The notes under the pieces: generated by a model | Told to the model about the DNA's origin: nothing | What the model saw: only the letters and a program-made list of their open reading frames with translations | Database searches by the model: none | In this document: in pieces, positions 46,399-54,192 of the stretch | How positions within the stretch are numbered: position 1 is the stretch's first letter | Layout of the letters: each line of letters begins with the position of its first letter | Source: Pseudomonas sp. R76 | GTDB taxonomy: Bacteria; Pseudomonadota; Gammaproteobacteria; Pseudomonadales; Pseudomonadaceae | Assembly (NCBI RefSeq): GCF_009834565.1 | Contig: NZ_CP019428.1 | Coordinates: forward strand, 4,836,001-4,900,000 | DNA: 64,000 nucleotides | Reading direction: 5' to 3' | Made by a program: the position numbers and the translations under genes

Positions 46399-49300
46399 AT
46401 GACGCTGTCCAGCGGGCTGATCGCCGCCGTTGCCCTGGCCTATATGGCCATTATGTTTGCCATCGCCTTTTACGGGGACCGCCGCCACGCGCCGCTGCCG
46501 CCACGGGTGCGTGCGTGGGTGTATAGCCTGTCGCTGGCCGTTTACTGCACCAGCTGGACCTTCTTCGGCGCCGTAGGCCAGGCCGCCGAACAACTGTGGG
46601 CCTTTTTACCGATTTACCTCGGACCGGTACTGTTGCTGGTGTTGGCACCTTGGGTGCTGCAGAAGATGATTCTGATCAGCAAGCAGGAAAACATCACCTC
46701 TATCGCCGACTTTATCGCCGCGCGCTACGGCAAATCCCAATCCCTGGCAGTGGTGGTGGCGCTGATCTGCCTGGTCGGCGTGCTGCCCTACATCGCCCTG
46801 CAACTCAAAGGCATCGTGCTGGGCGTGAACCTGTTGATCGGCTCCGGCCCCGACACCACCGGCACCCGCGCCCAGGACACCGCGCTTATCGTGTCGCTGG
46901 TGCTCGCGCTGTTCACCATTGTGTTTGGCACACGCAACCTCGACGCCACTGAACACCACCGTGGCATGGTGCTGGCGATTGCGTTTGAATCGCTGGTCAA
47001 GCTGTTCGCCTTTCTCGCCGTCGGTGCGTTCGTGACCTACGGCTTGTACGACGGTTTCGGTGACTTGTTCAGCCAGGCGATGCTGGCGCCGCGCCTTGAG
47101 GAATACTGGAAAGAAACCATCAACTGGCCATCGATGGTGGTGCAAACCGGCGTGGCGATGATGGCGATTATCTGCCTGCCCCGGCAGTTCCATGTGACCG
47201 TGGTGGAGAACATCGACCCGCAGGATTTGCGCCTGGCCAAGTGGGTGTTCCCGGCCTACTTGATCCTCGCGGCACTGTTTGTGATTCCTATCGCCCTCGG
47301 CGGCAAAATGCTTTTGCCAGGCTCCGTATTGCCGGATTCCTACGTGATCAGCCTGCCCATGGCCGAAGCGCATCCGGCCCTCGCGGTGCTGGCGTTTATC
47401 GGCGGTGCATCGGCGGCGACTGGCATGGTGATTGTCGCCAGCATTGCCTTGTCGACCATGGTCTCCAACGACATGTTGCTGCCGTGGCTGCTGCGGCGCT
47501 CCAGCGCCGAGCGGCCATTCGAAGTGTTCCGCCACTGGATGCTGTCGGTGCGCCGGGTCAGCATCGTGATCATCCTGTTGCTGGCCTACGTGAGTTACCG
47601 GCTGCTCGGTTCCACCGCGAGCCTGGCGACCATCGGCCAGATTGCGTTTGCGGCGGTCACCCAACTGGCCCCGGCGATGCTCGGCGCGCTGTACTGGAAG
47701 CAGGCTAACAGGCGCGGGGTATTTGCCGGGTTGGCGGCGGGCACATTCTTGTGGTTCTACACCTTGGTCCTACCGGTTACGGCGAAAAGCCTGGGCTGGT
47801 CGCTGAGCCTTTTCCCCGGTCTGACGTGGCTGCATTCGCACCCGTTTGGCTTCGCCGTCACCTCGCTGACCCTTGGCACGGTGTTCTCGCTGGCGGGTAA
47901 CTTCACGCTGTTCGTGTGGGTCTCGATGCTATCGCGCACACGGGTGTCCGAGCACTGGCAGGCCGGACGCTTTATTGGCCAGGAAATCAGCCAACGCGCC
48001 AGCGCGCGCTCGATGTTGTCGGTACAGATCAGCGACCTGCTCAGCCTGGCGGCGCGTTTTGTCGGCGAAGAACGTGCCCAGCAGAGCTTTATCCGCTTCG
48101 CCTATCGCCAAGGCAAAGGCTTTAACCCCAACCAGAATGCCGATAACGATTGGATCGCCCACACCGAACGCCTGTTGGCCGGCGTGCTCGGCGCTTCTTC
48201 GACGCGTGCCGTGGTTAAAGCGGCGATTGAAGGGCGGGAAATGCAGCTGGAGGACGTCGTACGCATCGCCGACGAAGCCTCTGAAGTGCTGCAGTTCAAC
48301 CGCGCGTTGCTGCAAGGCGCGATCGAAAACATCACCCAGGGCATCAGCGTGGTCGACCAGTCGCTGAAGTTGGTGGCCTGGAACCGGCGTTACCTGGAGC
48401 TGTTCAACTACCCCGACGGCTTGATCAGCGTGGGCCGGCCGATTGCCGACATCATTCGCTACAACGCCGAGCGCGGCCTGTGCGGGCCGGGTGAGGCCGA
48501 AGTGCACGTGGCGCGACGCCTGCATTGGATGCGTCAGGGCCGCGCGCACACCTCCGAACGGCTGTTTCCAAATGGCCGCGTGATCGAGCTGATCGGCAAT
48601 CCGATGCCCGGTGGCGGATTTGTCATGAGCTTCACCGACATCACCGCCTTCCGTGAAGCCGAGCAGGCGCTGACTGAGGCCAACGAGGGCCTGGAACAAC
48701 GGGTGACCGAGCGCACCCATGAACTGTCGCAACTGAATGTGGCGCTCACCGACGCCAAAGGCGTGGCCGAATCCGCCAGCCAGTCGAAGACGCGCTTCCT
48801 GGCTGCGGTAAGCCATGACCTGATGCAACCGCTAAACGCGGCGCGGCTGTTCTCAGCGGCCCTCTCCCACCAGAACGACGGCCTGTCCAGCGAAGCCCGG
48901 CAGTTGGTGCAGCACCTGGACAGCTCGCTGCGCTCCGCCGAAGACCTGATCAGCGACCTGTTGGATATTTCGCGCCTGGAAAACGGCAAGATCAACCCAC
49001 AACGCCAGCCTTTCGTCCTCAACGAGCTGTTCGACACCCTCGGCGCCGAATTCAAGGCCCTGGCCCACGAGCAAGGCCTGCGTTTCCGCCTGCGTGGTAG
49101 CCGCTTGCGGGTGGACAGTGACATCAAGTTGCTGCGGCGCATCCTGCAGAATTTTCTCACCAACGCCTTCCGCTATGCCGACGGCCCAGTACTGCTTGGC
49201 GTACGCCGGCGCCAGGGTGAATTGTGCCTGGAAGTCTGGGACCGTGGCCCGGGCATCCCGCTGGATAAACAGCAGGTGATCTTCGAAGAGTTCAAACGCC

Positions 49301-49869
49301 TCGACAGCCACCAGACCCGCGCCGAAAAAGGTCTGGGCCTGGGCCTGGCGATCGCCGACGGCTTGTGCCGGGTACTCGGCCACCGCCTGAGCGTGCGTTC
49401 GTGGCCGGGCAAAGGCAGCGTGTTCAGCGTGCGCGTGCCTTTGGCGCGTAACCAGGCCAGCCCGAAAGCCAAGCCGACGCCAGACAACGGGCTGGCGTTG
49501 AGCGGGGCGCAGGTGCTGTGCGTGGACAATGAAGAAAGCATCCTGATCGGCATGCGCAGCCTGCTCACCCGCTGGGGTTGCGAGGTGTGGACCGCCACCG
49601 ACCAGGCGCAATGCGCGGCACTGTTGGCCGAGGGCGTGCGCCCGCAACTGGCGCTGGTGGATTACCACCTGGACCATGGCGAAACCGGCACCGAGTTGAT
49701 GGGCTGGCTGCGCGCGCAATTGGCGGAGCCGATTCCCGGCGTGGTGATCAGCGCCGATGGGCGTCCGGAGATGGTGGCCGAGGTGCATGCGGCAGGGTTG
49801 GATTATTTGGCCAAGCCGGTGAAGCCGGCGGCGTTGCGGGCGTTGTTGAGTCGGCATTTGCCACTGTAA
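46399..49869 (+). CDS. Hybrid histidine kinase with sodium/solute symporter domain
   Basis: This is a CbrA-like membrane sensor with a C-terminal receiver. The ATG at 46399 is chosen for GGAG 6 bases upstream, giving 1156 residues. About 13 membrane helices form an SSS-family domain (about 1-500). A linker with PAS follows (about 640-760, SFTDITAFREAE). The kinase core has His806 in VSHDLMQPLNAARL and ATP-binding boxes (GPGIPL, GLGLGLAIADGL), and the receiver has phospho-acceptor Asp1088 in LVDYHLDHG. No response-regulator gene is adjacent. It may sense a substrate by transport or binding; the substrate is unknown. Confidence 0.92.
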   Translation: MTLSSGLIAAVALAYMAIMFAIAFYGDRRHAPLPPRVRAWVYSLSLAVYCTSWTFFGAVGQAAEQLWAFLPIYLGPVLLLVLAPWVLQKMILISKQENITSIADFIAARYGKSQSLAVVVALICLVGVLPYIALQLKGIVLGVNLLIGSGPDTTGTRAQDTALIVSLVLALFTIVFGTRNLDATEHHRGMVLAIAFESLVKLFAFLAVGAFVTYGLYDGFGDLFSQAMLAPRLEEYWKETINWPSMVVQTGVAMMAIICLPRQFHVTVVENIDPQDLRLAKWVFPAYLILAALFVIPIALGGKMLLPGSVLPDSYVISLPMAEAHPALAVLAFIGGASAATGMVIVASIALSTMVSNDMLLPWLLRRSSAERPFEVFRHWMLSVRRVSIVIILLLAYVSYRLLGSTASLATIGQIAFAAVTQLAPAMLGALYWKQANRRGVFAGLAAGTFLWFYTLVLPVTAKSLGWSLSLFPGLTWLHSHPFGFAVTSLTLGTVFSLAGNFTLFVWVSMLSRTRVSEHWQAGRFIGQEISQRASARSMLSVQISDLLSLAARFVGEERAQQSFIRFAYRQGKGFNPNQNADNDWIAHTERLLAGVLGASSTRAVVKAAIEGREMQLEDVVRIADEASEVLQFNRALLQGAIENITQGISVVDQSLKLVAWNRRYLELFNYPDGLISVGRPIADIIRYNAERGLCGPGEAEVHVARRLHWMRQGRAHTSERLFPNGRVIELIGNPMPGGGFVMSFTDITAFREAEQALTEANEGLEQRVTERTHELSQLNVALTDAKGVAESASQSKTRFLAAVSHDLMQPLNAARLFSAALSHQNDGLSSEARQLVQHLDSSLRSAEDLISDLLDISRLENGKINPQRQPFVLNELFDTLGAEFKALAHEQGLRFRLRGSRLRVDSDIKLLRRILQNFLTNAFRYADGPVLLGVRRRQGELCLEVWDRGPGIPLDKQQVIFEEFKRLDSHQTRAEKGLGLGLAIADGLCRVLGHRLSVRSWPGKGSVFSVRVPLARNQASPKAKPTPDNGLALSGAQVLCVDNEESILIGMRSLLTRWGCEVWTATDQAQCAALLAEGVRPQLALVDYHLDHGETGTELMGWLRAQLAEPIPGVVISADGRPEMVAEVHAAGLDYLAKPVKPAALRALLSRHLPL

Positions 49870-49890
49870 TTCGGCTGAACTCAGTTAAAA

Positions 49891-49983
49891 ATGTGGGAGC
49901 GGGCTTGCTCGCGAAAGCAGTGTGTCAGCCACTAAATACGTCGCCTGACACTGCGCATTCGCGAGCAAGCCCGCTCCCACATT
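49891..49983. repeat. Paired REP palindromic repeat (type 2)
   Basis: The inverted core here is GGGAGCGGGCTTGCTCGCGAA, distinct from the type 1 core in the flagellar block. It fills the gap between the convergent kinase and rmuC genes. Confidence 0.9.
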
Positions 49984-49994
49984 TCGGACTGCGT

Positions 49995-51488
49995 TTATTC
50001 AGGTAGATGCGCCACGCCATCCGAATCGGTCATCGCCCGCTCGAGCAAATCCGCCGGCAGGCTTTTACTCGCACGCGCGCCCAGCAACCTTAACTGCTCG
50101 GTACGACTGACCAGGTTTCCACGCCCATCCGTCAGCTTGTTTCGCGCCGCGCTGTAAGCCTTATCCAACTGCTGCAGGCGGTTGCCCACCTCATCCAGGT
50201 CCTGGATAAACAGCACGAACTTGTCATAGAGCCAGCCGGCACGCTCGGCAATTTCCCGCGCGTTCTGGCTCTGGCGTTCCTGCTTCCACAGGCTGTCGAT
50301 AACCCGCAGGGTGGCGAGCAAGGTCGTGGGGCTGACGATGACGATATGGCGGTCGAACGCCTCCTGGAACAGGTTCGGTTCGGCCTGCAACGCGGCGGAA
50401 AATGCGGCTTCTATCGGCACGAACAACAACACGAAATCCAGGCTGTGCAGGCCTTCCAGGCGCTTGTAGTCCTTGCCGGCCAGACCTTTGACATGATTAC
50501 GCAAGGACAGCACGTGCTGCTTCAGGGCAGCCTGGCCAATCACGTCATCGTCTGCCGCCACGTATTGCTGATAGGCCGTCAGGCTGACCTTGGAGTCGAC
50601 CACCACCTGTTTGTCGCCGGGCAACATGATCAGCACGTCCGGCTGGAAGCGCTCGCCGTCCGGGCCTTTGAGGCTGACTTGAGTCTGGTACTCGCGGCCC
50701 TTCTCCAGCCCGGCATGTTCCAGTACACGTTCAAGGATCAACTCGCCCCAGTTACCCTGGGTTTTCTGGCCCTTGAGCGCACGGGTGAGGTTGGTGGCTT
50801 CGTCCGACAGACGCAGGTTCAGTTGCTGCAGGCGTTCAAGCTCCTTGGCCAGGGAAAAGCGCTCACGCGCTTCATTCTGGTAGCTTTCTTCCACGCGCTT
50901 TTCGAAGGACTGGATACGTTCCTTGAGTGGGTCGAGCAACTGGCCGAGGCGTTCCTGGCTGGTTTCGGCAAAGCGCTGTTCACGTTCGTCGAAAATCTTC
51001 CCTGCCAGCTCGGCGAATTGCGCGCGCAGCTCGTCCCGCGAGCCTTGCAGGTCGGCAAGGCGCTGTTGATGGCTGTCCTGTTGCTCGCGCAGTTCAGCGC
51101 GCAGTGCAGCCGACAGCGCGTCGAGACGGCGTAGCTCGGTGTCCTTGGCGCTGCGGTCTAGGTTCCAGGCATGGGCGGCGTCGCGGGCGTTATCGCGGTC
51201 GATCTGCAGCAGTTCGACTTCACGGCGCACGGCCGCCAAGTCAGCTTGTTTGGCGGCGTTGGCCTGGCTTAGGTCGCTGATCTCGTCGCGGCTGGCGTCG
51301 AGTTGCGCGGCCAGCCCTTCCTGGGCCAGCTGCGCGGTGGCCAGGCGCTCTTCGAGCAGCTCCCAGCCGGTCATGCGCGCGCTCAACCGCCGTTGAATCT
51401 GCCAGCACACGGCCAATAAAGGCACTGCAGCGCCAGCGACGCCCAAGGCAATACTGGTCCAGTCAAAAGCCATCGCCATTTCTGCCAT
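49995..51488 (-). CDS. rmuC: DNA recombination protein RmuC
   Basis: RmuC limits DNA inversions at short inverted repeats and is a predicted PD-(D/E)XK nuclease-fold protein. The product is about 497 residues (ATG at 51488; a GTG one codon earlier and ATGs at 51479 and 51473 are alternatives). It has an N-terminal membrane anchor (about 8-26), a long coiled coil (about 35-215) and the conserved RmuC domain (about 220-440). The domain contains GNWGELILERVLEHAGLEKG, PDVLIMLPGDKQVVVDSKVS and FVPIEAAF. It is convergent with the hybrid kinase. Confidence 0.95.
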   Translation of the reverse strand: MAEMAMAFDWTSIALGVAGAAVPLLAVCWQIQRRLSARMTGWELLEERLATAQLAQEGLAAQLDASRDEISDLSQANAAKQADLAAVRREVELLQIDRDNARDAAHAWNLDRSAKDTELRRLDALSAALRAELREQQDSHQQRLADLQGSRDELRAQFAELAGKIFDEREQRFAETSQERLGQLLDPLKERIQSFEKRVEESYQNEARERFSLAKELERLQQLNLRLSDEATNLTRALKGQKTQGNWGELILERVLEHAGLEKGREYQTQVSLKGPDGERFQPDVLIMLPGDKQVVVDSKVSLTAYQQYVAADDDVIGQAALKQHVLSLRNHVKGLAGKDYKRLEGLHSLDFVLLFVPIEAAFSAALQAEPNLFQEAFDRHIVIVSPTTLLATLRVIDSLWKQERQSQNAREIAERAGWLYDKFVLFIQDLDEVGNRLQQLDKAYSAARNKLTDGRGNLVSRTEQLRLLGARASKSLPADLLERAMTDSDGVAHLPE

Positions 51489-51534
51489 CACCGAAAAAGA
51501 CCAAGGTTAACCAAGCACAGGGCTGGAGGACAGC

Positions 51535-51858
51535 TCAGTCTTCGACCTGGCCCAGTTCGCGTTGGGCGCGGCGGTCGCCGGCACGCGCGGCCAGACGCAG
51601 CAGGTCATGGCCGATGCGACGGTCGCGGGCATTGCCGCACTCACGGCACATTAACTGGCCCAGGCGGCTCTGCGCAGCCACCACACCTTCACGAGCCGGC
51701 TGCTTGAGCAAGCGCCCGGCGAAGTGCTTGACGTTGGTGCTGTGCCCCAGGCGCGGGCTGTCGAGCAGCCACAAGGCAACTTTCAAGGAAAAACGCTTGG
51801 GTGCGGTAACAGTCTGAGGGGTGTCGGTAACAGAAGGTGATACTGAGCGAAACTTCAT
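51535..51858 (-). CDS. Small conserved Pseudomonas protein, Sel1-repeat-like
   Basis: The ATG at 51858 gives 107 residues. The protein has a basic N-terminus, then WLLDSPRLGHSTNVKHFAGRLL, a CRECG cysteine pair near residue 80 and a helical C-terminus (HDLLRLAARAGDRRAQRELGQVED). The C-terminus resembles a single Sel1/TPR-like helix pair. No enzymatic motif is visible. The upstream in-frame extension to 52017 runs through the DnaA-box palindrome and looks non-coding. It is a single gene upstream of rmuC on the same strand, 46 bases away. Confidence 0.65.
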   Translation of the reverse strand: MKFRSVSPSVTDTPQTVTAPKRFSLKVALWLLDSPRLGHSTNVKHFAGRLLKQPAREGVVAAQSRLGQLMCRECGNARDRRIGHDLLRLAARAGDRRAQRELGQVED

Positions 51859-51962
51859 AAAGCACTGCGGGACAGAACGGAAGGCGCGCCACTCTACTCT
51901 TTTTTTCCTACAGGTAAAGCTGAAAAATCCGTGCACGCCCGTTCTAGAGCAAGCGCTTGGGA

Positions 51963-51985
51963 CAATCCACAGAAGCTGTGGATAA
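51963..51985. promoter_or_regulatory. Inverted DnaA-box-like pair
   Basis: TGTGGATAA (51977-51985) is a perfect DnaA box (TTATCCACA on the other strand). CAATCCACA (51963-51971) is a 7-of-9 match in the opposite orientation. Together they make the perfect 8-base inverted repeat ATCCACAG-AAG-CTGTGGAT. Confidence 0.5.
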
Positions 51986-52245
51986 CTCAGTGGACAACCC
52001 GCCTTTAACTCGCGCAAAGGCCCATGGAACGGGGGCCGCAGTCAAACTGACGATTTTTTCACCAATAAAAAAAAGCGATATTTTTCATTGACTTAAATTT
52101 TCATTACAGGCAAACGGCGCTGCTTCCGGGCCGGGATCAGAGTGGTTACACACCTCGCAACTAATGTGCACAAGTACCCATCCGCTGGTTATATCGCCGA
52201 GATTTTTTGCGCCTACACGTCTGAAAAATGTTACCGGAGGTCCAG

Positions 52246-52273
52246 GCCGGGGACTTTTCAACTCAGCCCCGGC
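52246..52273 (+). other. Leader hairpin before small membrane protein
   Basis: GCCGGGG and CCCCGGC form a perfect 7-base stem with a 14-base loop, ending 41 bases before the ATG of the next gene. It may be part of the mRNA leader; there is no T-tract. Confidence 0.45.
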
Positions 52274-52314
52274 TCGCCACACTGCCCTACCTCCACGCAA
52301 CCTCGAAAGGCTCG

Positions 52315-52620
52315 ATGAAAGGAATCCTCTTATTCGCCGTGTTGTTGCTGGCTATCTGCGCGACCTCGCTGGGTATCAATGCAGCGCTGCCCTCGCCCGA
52401 CGGTGCTTTGTTTGCCATCGCCATCCTGCTGTCGGCAGCGTTTACCGCCGTGAGCCTGTGCATCGAACTGGGTGAAGGTCGGATCAATGACATGCGCGAC
52501 GTGATCAAAGTGATCGAGACCGGCCGCTCCTTGCGCCTCACCCTGGCGGCCTACGGGCTGGGTTGCTCACTGGCGGCGGCGGTTACAGTGCTGGTCTATC
52601 GCGGGTTGCTGGGCGCCTGA
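52315..52620 (+). CDS. Small inner-membrane protein of unknown function
   Basis: The 101-residue product has three hydrophobic segments: about 4-22 (LLFAVLLLAICATSL), 30-50 (ALFAIAILLSAAFTAVSL) and 76-97. A charged loop lies between the second and third (ELGEGRINDMRDVIKVIETGR). I do not recognise a named family. AAAGG lies just upstream of the ATG. It stands alone, with 443 bases of non-coding DNA downstream. Confidence 0.65.
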   Translation: MKGILLFAVLLLAICATSLGINAALPSPDGALFAIAILLSAAFTAVSLCIELGEGRINDMRDVIKVIETGRSLRLTLAAYGLGCSLAAAVTVLVYRGLLGA

Positions 52621-52772
52621 TCAAGGTTTTTTGGCTATCACACTTCCCTTCCGTGTTTCAATCCGTTACTATCCGCGGCGTTAGTACCAAGCTGAAAGTC
52701 AATTCTGGTCGAACAACTCCCCTGAACAACACGGGATCGACCACCTCGATGGTTTCCAGGTATTCCTTGTGA

Positions 52773-52804
52773 CGACACTGCCTTTGAACAAGCAAAGGGT
52801 GTCG
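52773..52804 (+). other. Bulged RNA hairpin
   Basis: CGACAC-TG-CCTTTG pairs with CAAAGG-GTGTCG around the loop AACAAG, a 12-base-pair stem with one two-base bulge. No T-tract follows. Confidence 0.5.
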
Positions 52805-52961
52805 CGAAGTTTAAATACTCTGACCGAACCAACCTGCAAATTGATCAGGATCTTCACCCCGGGCCCAGAACCTTTGCCCTTGTCGTGTTGCCTGCCCTCC
52901 TAAGTACCTACCTGCCAGCCCAAGCGCGCCTAACTTATTAGCGCTTCAAACTGGCTGCTTT

Positions 52962-53011
52962 GTTCCAGTCGGGTTCTTCGTTTGATCAATGGTGATCAAC
53001 GTTACTGGAAC
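52962..53011 (+). other. Nested hairpin in leader of 74-codon gene
   Basis: An outer perfect stem GTTCCAGT/ACTGGAAC encloses an inner perfect stem TTGATCA/TGATCAA with loop ATGG. It ends 52 bases before the ATG at 53064 and is followed by GTTTTAACG, a short T-rich stretch. It could act as a protein-binding or attenuator element. Confidence 0.5.
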
Positions 53012-53063
53012 GTTTTAACGTTGCACGGTTCTTATCCGTGTCATTTGTAGGAACACCAATAAT

Positions 53064-53288
53064 ATGTCCACTCAAATCCACACTCAGGATGCCATTCGCA
53101 CCCTCACCAACGCTTTTGCACCAATGAACTGCCTGATCATGGCCGCTCGCAAAGGCTGCTTCAGCTTCACCCTGGTCAACGAACACGGCATCGCGCGTCA
53201 CAGCGAACGCCTGTACCCCGATCAATACTCCAGCGCAGAGCCGCTGCAGGCCGTGATCGAGCGTACCCGTCAGGCATTGATTGCCTGA
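53064..53288 (+). CDS. Small conserved Pseudomonas protein
   Basis: The 74-residue product (MSTQIHTQDAIRTLTNAF...) is soluble, mixed alpha/beta and has no recognisable domain. The segment GCFSFTLVNEHGIARHSERLYP looks like a compact beta hairpin. TAGGA lies 13 bases upstream of the ATG and a strong terminator follows 22 bases after the stop, so this is a real single-gene unit. Function unknown. Confidence 0.72.
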   Translation: MSTQIHTQDAIRTLTNAFAPMNCLIMAARKGCFSFTLVNEHGIARHSERLYPDQYSSAEPLQAVIERTRQALIA

Positions 53289-53310
53289 TCGACCCGAGTC
53301 GCTGAAACAC

Positions 53311-53341
53311 AAAAAACCCTGCTTAAAACGCAGGGTTTTTT
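53311..53341 (+). terminator. Rho-independent terminator
   Basis: AAAAAACCCTGC and GCAGGGTTTTTT form a perfect stem around TTAAAAC, ending in a T-run. It terminates the 74-codon gene. Confidence 0.95.
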
Positions 53342-53563
53342 ATTGCCTGGCGTTTAAGCACAGGCAATGACTTAAGGTCAAAACGATATAAACGTTATAA
53401 CTAAATGAAGAAGATGTTTTAAAAACAATCCTTTACATCGTAAATATGACACTACACTTCAACTCAAGCGGCATGATCCGCTTGCGACGAGCCTGAGATC
53501 CGATTCACAGCTGCCAAGCCCCCTCTCAGGCATCGTCGACCACTTTCATGGATCGAGGCTTGT

Positions 53564-54046
53564 ATGGGTATCGCCGCCAGTGAATTGTGTCGTTATGTGA
53601 TCAGGCCGACGCTGATATACCTCGGCCGCCATAACCCGACAGCCGAAGCCCTGCTGCTGGGCATTGCCGCCAGCCAGTCGGAACTCGGCTCGGCCCTGCA
53701 TGACCGGCGCGGCCACGGCCTCTACAGCATCACCGAACCTCGTCACCGCGCCCTGTGGGACGGCTACCTCGCACAAGACCCCGAACGCGCCAGCCTGGTA
53801 CGTGGCCTGGCCAGCCAGCATGCATTCCTCAGCGCGCCGCAGCTGGAACTGACCGTGAACCTGCGTTACGCCACCGCCATCGCCTGGCTACTGGTAGAAC
53901 AACACCGCCCTGCCCTGCCGCCAGCGGGTGATGTGCTGGCCATGGCGCGTATCTGGAAAGAAATATTTCACCCTCAAGGTCGGCTCCGGGACTTCACCCA
54001 AGCGTGGCAAACCTGTGTTTCACCCATGAATCAGGTCACTTGTTGA
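53564..54046 (+). CDS. Conserved protein resembling phage lysozyme-like structural family
   Basis: The 160-residue protein has VIRPTLIYLG near the N-terminus, EALLLGIAASQSELG at about 28-42, the segment GHGLYSITEPRHRALWDGYL and NLRYATAIAWLLV. From memory this layout resembles a phage-encoded lysozyme-like family (TAAQESxLG followed by GxYQMEPATHxDIW and NxxYAAAxARxxY). The residue matching the usual Glu appears to be Gln, so activity is doubtful. The 190 bases upstream are AT-rich (53370-53470) with TATAA-ACG-TTATA. It stands alone with no other phage gene nearby. A hypothetical protein is the safe label. Confidence 0.6.
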   Translation: MGIAASELCRYVIRPTLIYLGRHNPTAEALLLGIAASQSELGSALHDRRGHGLYSITEPRHRALWDGYLAQDPERASLVRGLASQHAFLSAPQLELTVNLRYATAIAWLLVEQHRPALPPAGDVLAMARIWKEIFHPQGRLRDFTQAWQTCVSPMNQVTC

Positions 54047-54192
54047 TCAGGCGTTTTGCAAGATTCGGCAAAAAACCGCGAATCTGGTCGGATTGTCCTA
54101 CAAAACCGCTCTATCTCCTGCATTACGCCCTATAGCGCTAACTTAAATTTATTGTTACTTTCCGCAGCGGTGATCACCACGGAGTTCTAATA

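Larger units (their letters stand above)
51859..52314. other. 456-base intergenic region with structured elements
   Basis: No convincing gene was seen here. It holds an inverted DnaA-box pair at 51963-51985, an A/T-rich tract at about 52051-52110 that is the most AT-rich part of the region, and a GC hairpin at 52246-52273. It separates two divergently transcribed small genes, so promoters for both are expected inside, but none could be fixed with confidence. Confidence 0.6.
52621..53063 (+). other. 443-base non-coding region with nested hairpins
   Basis: No plausible gene on either strand. It contains one bulged hairpin (52773-52804) and one nested hairpin (52962-53011), and is relatively AACAAC-rich at about 52712-52732. 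It may be a long mRNA leader for the 74-codon gene at 53064 or contain a small RNA gene. I could not identify a known RNA family. Confidence 0.45.
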
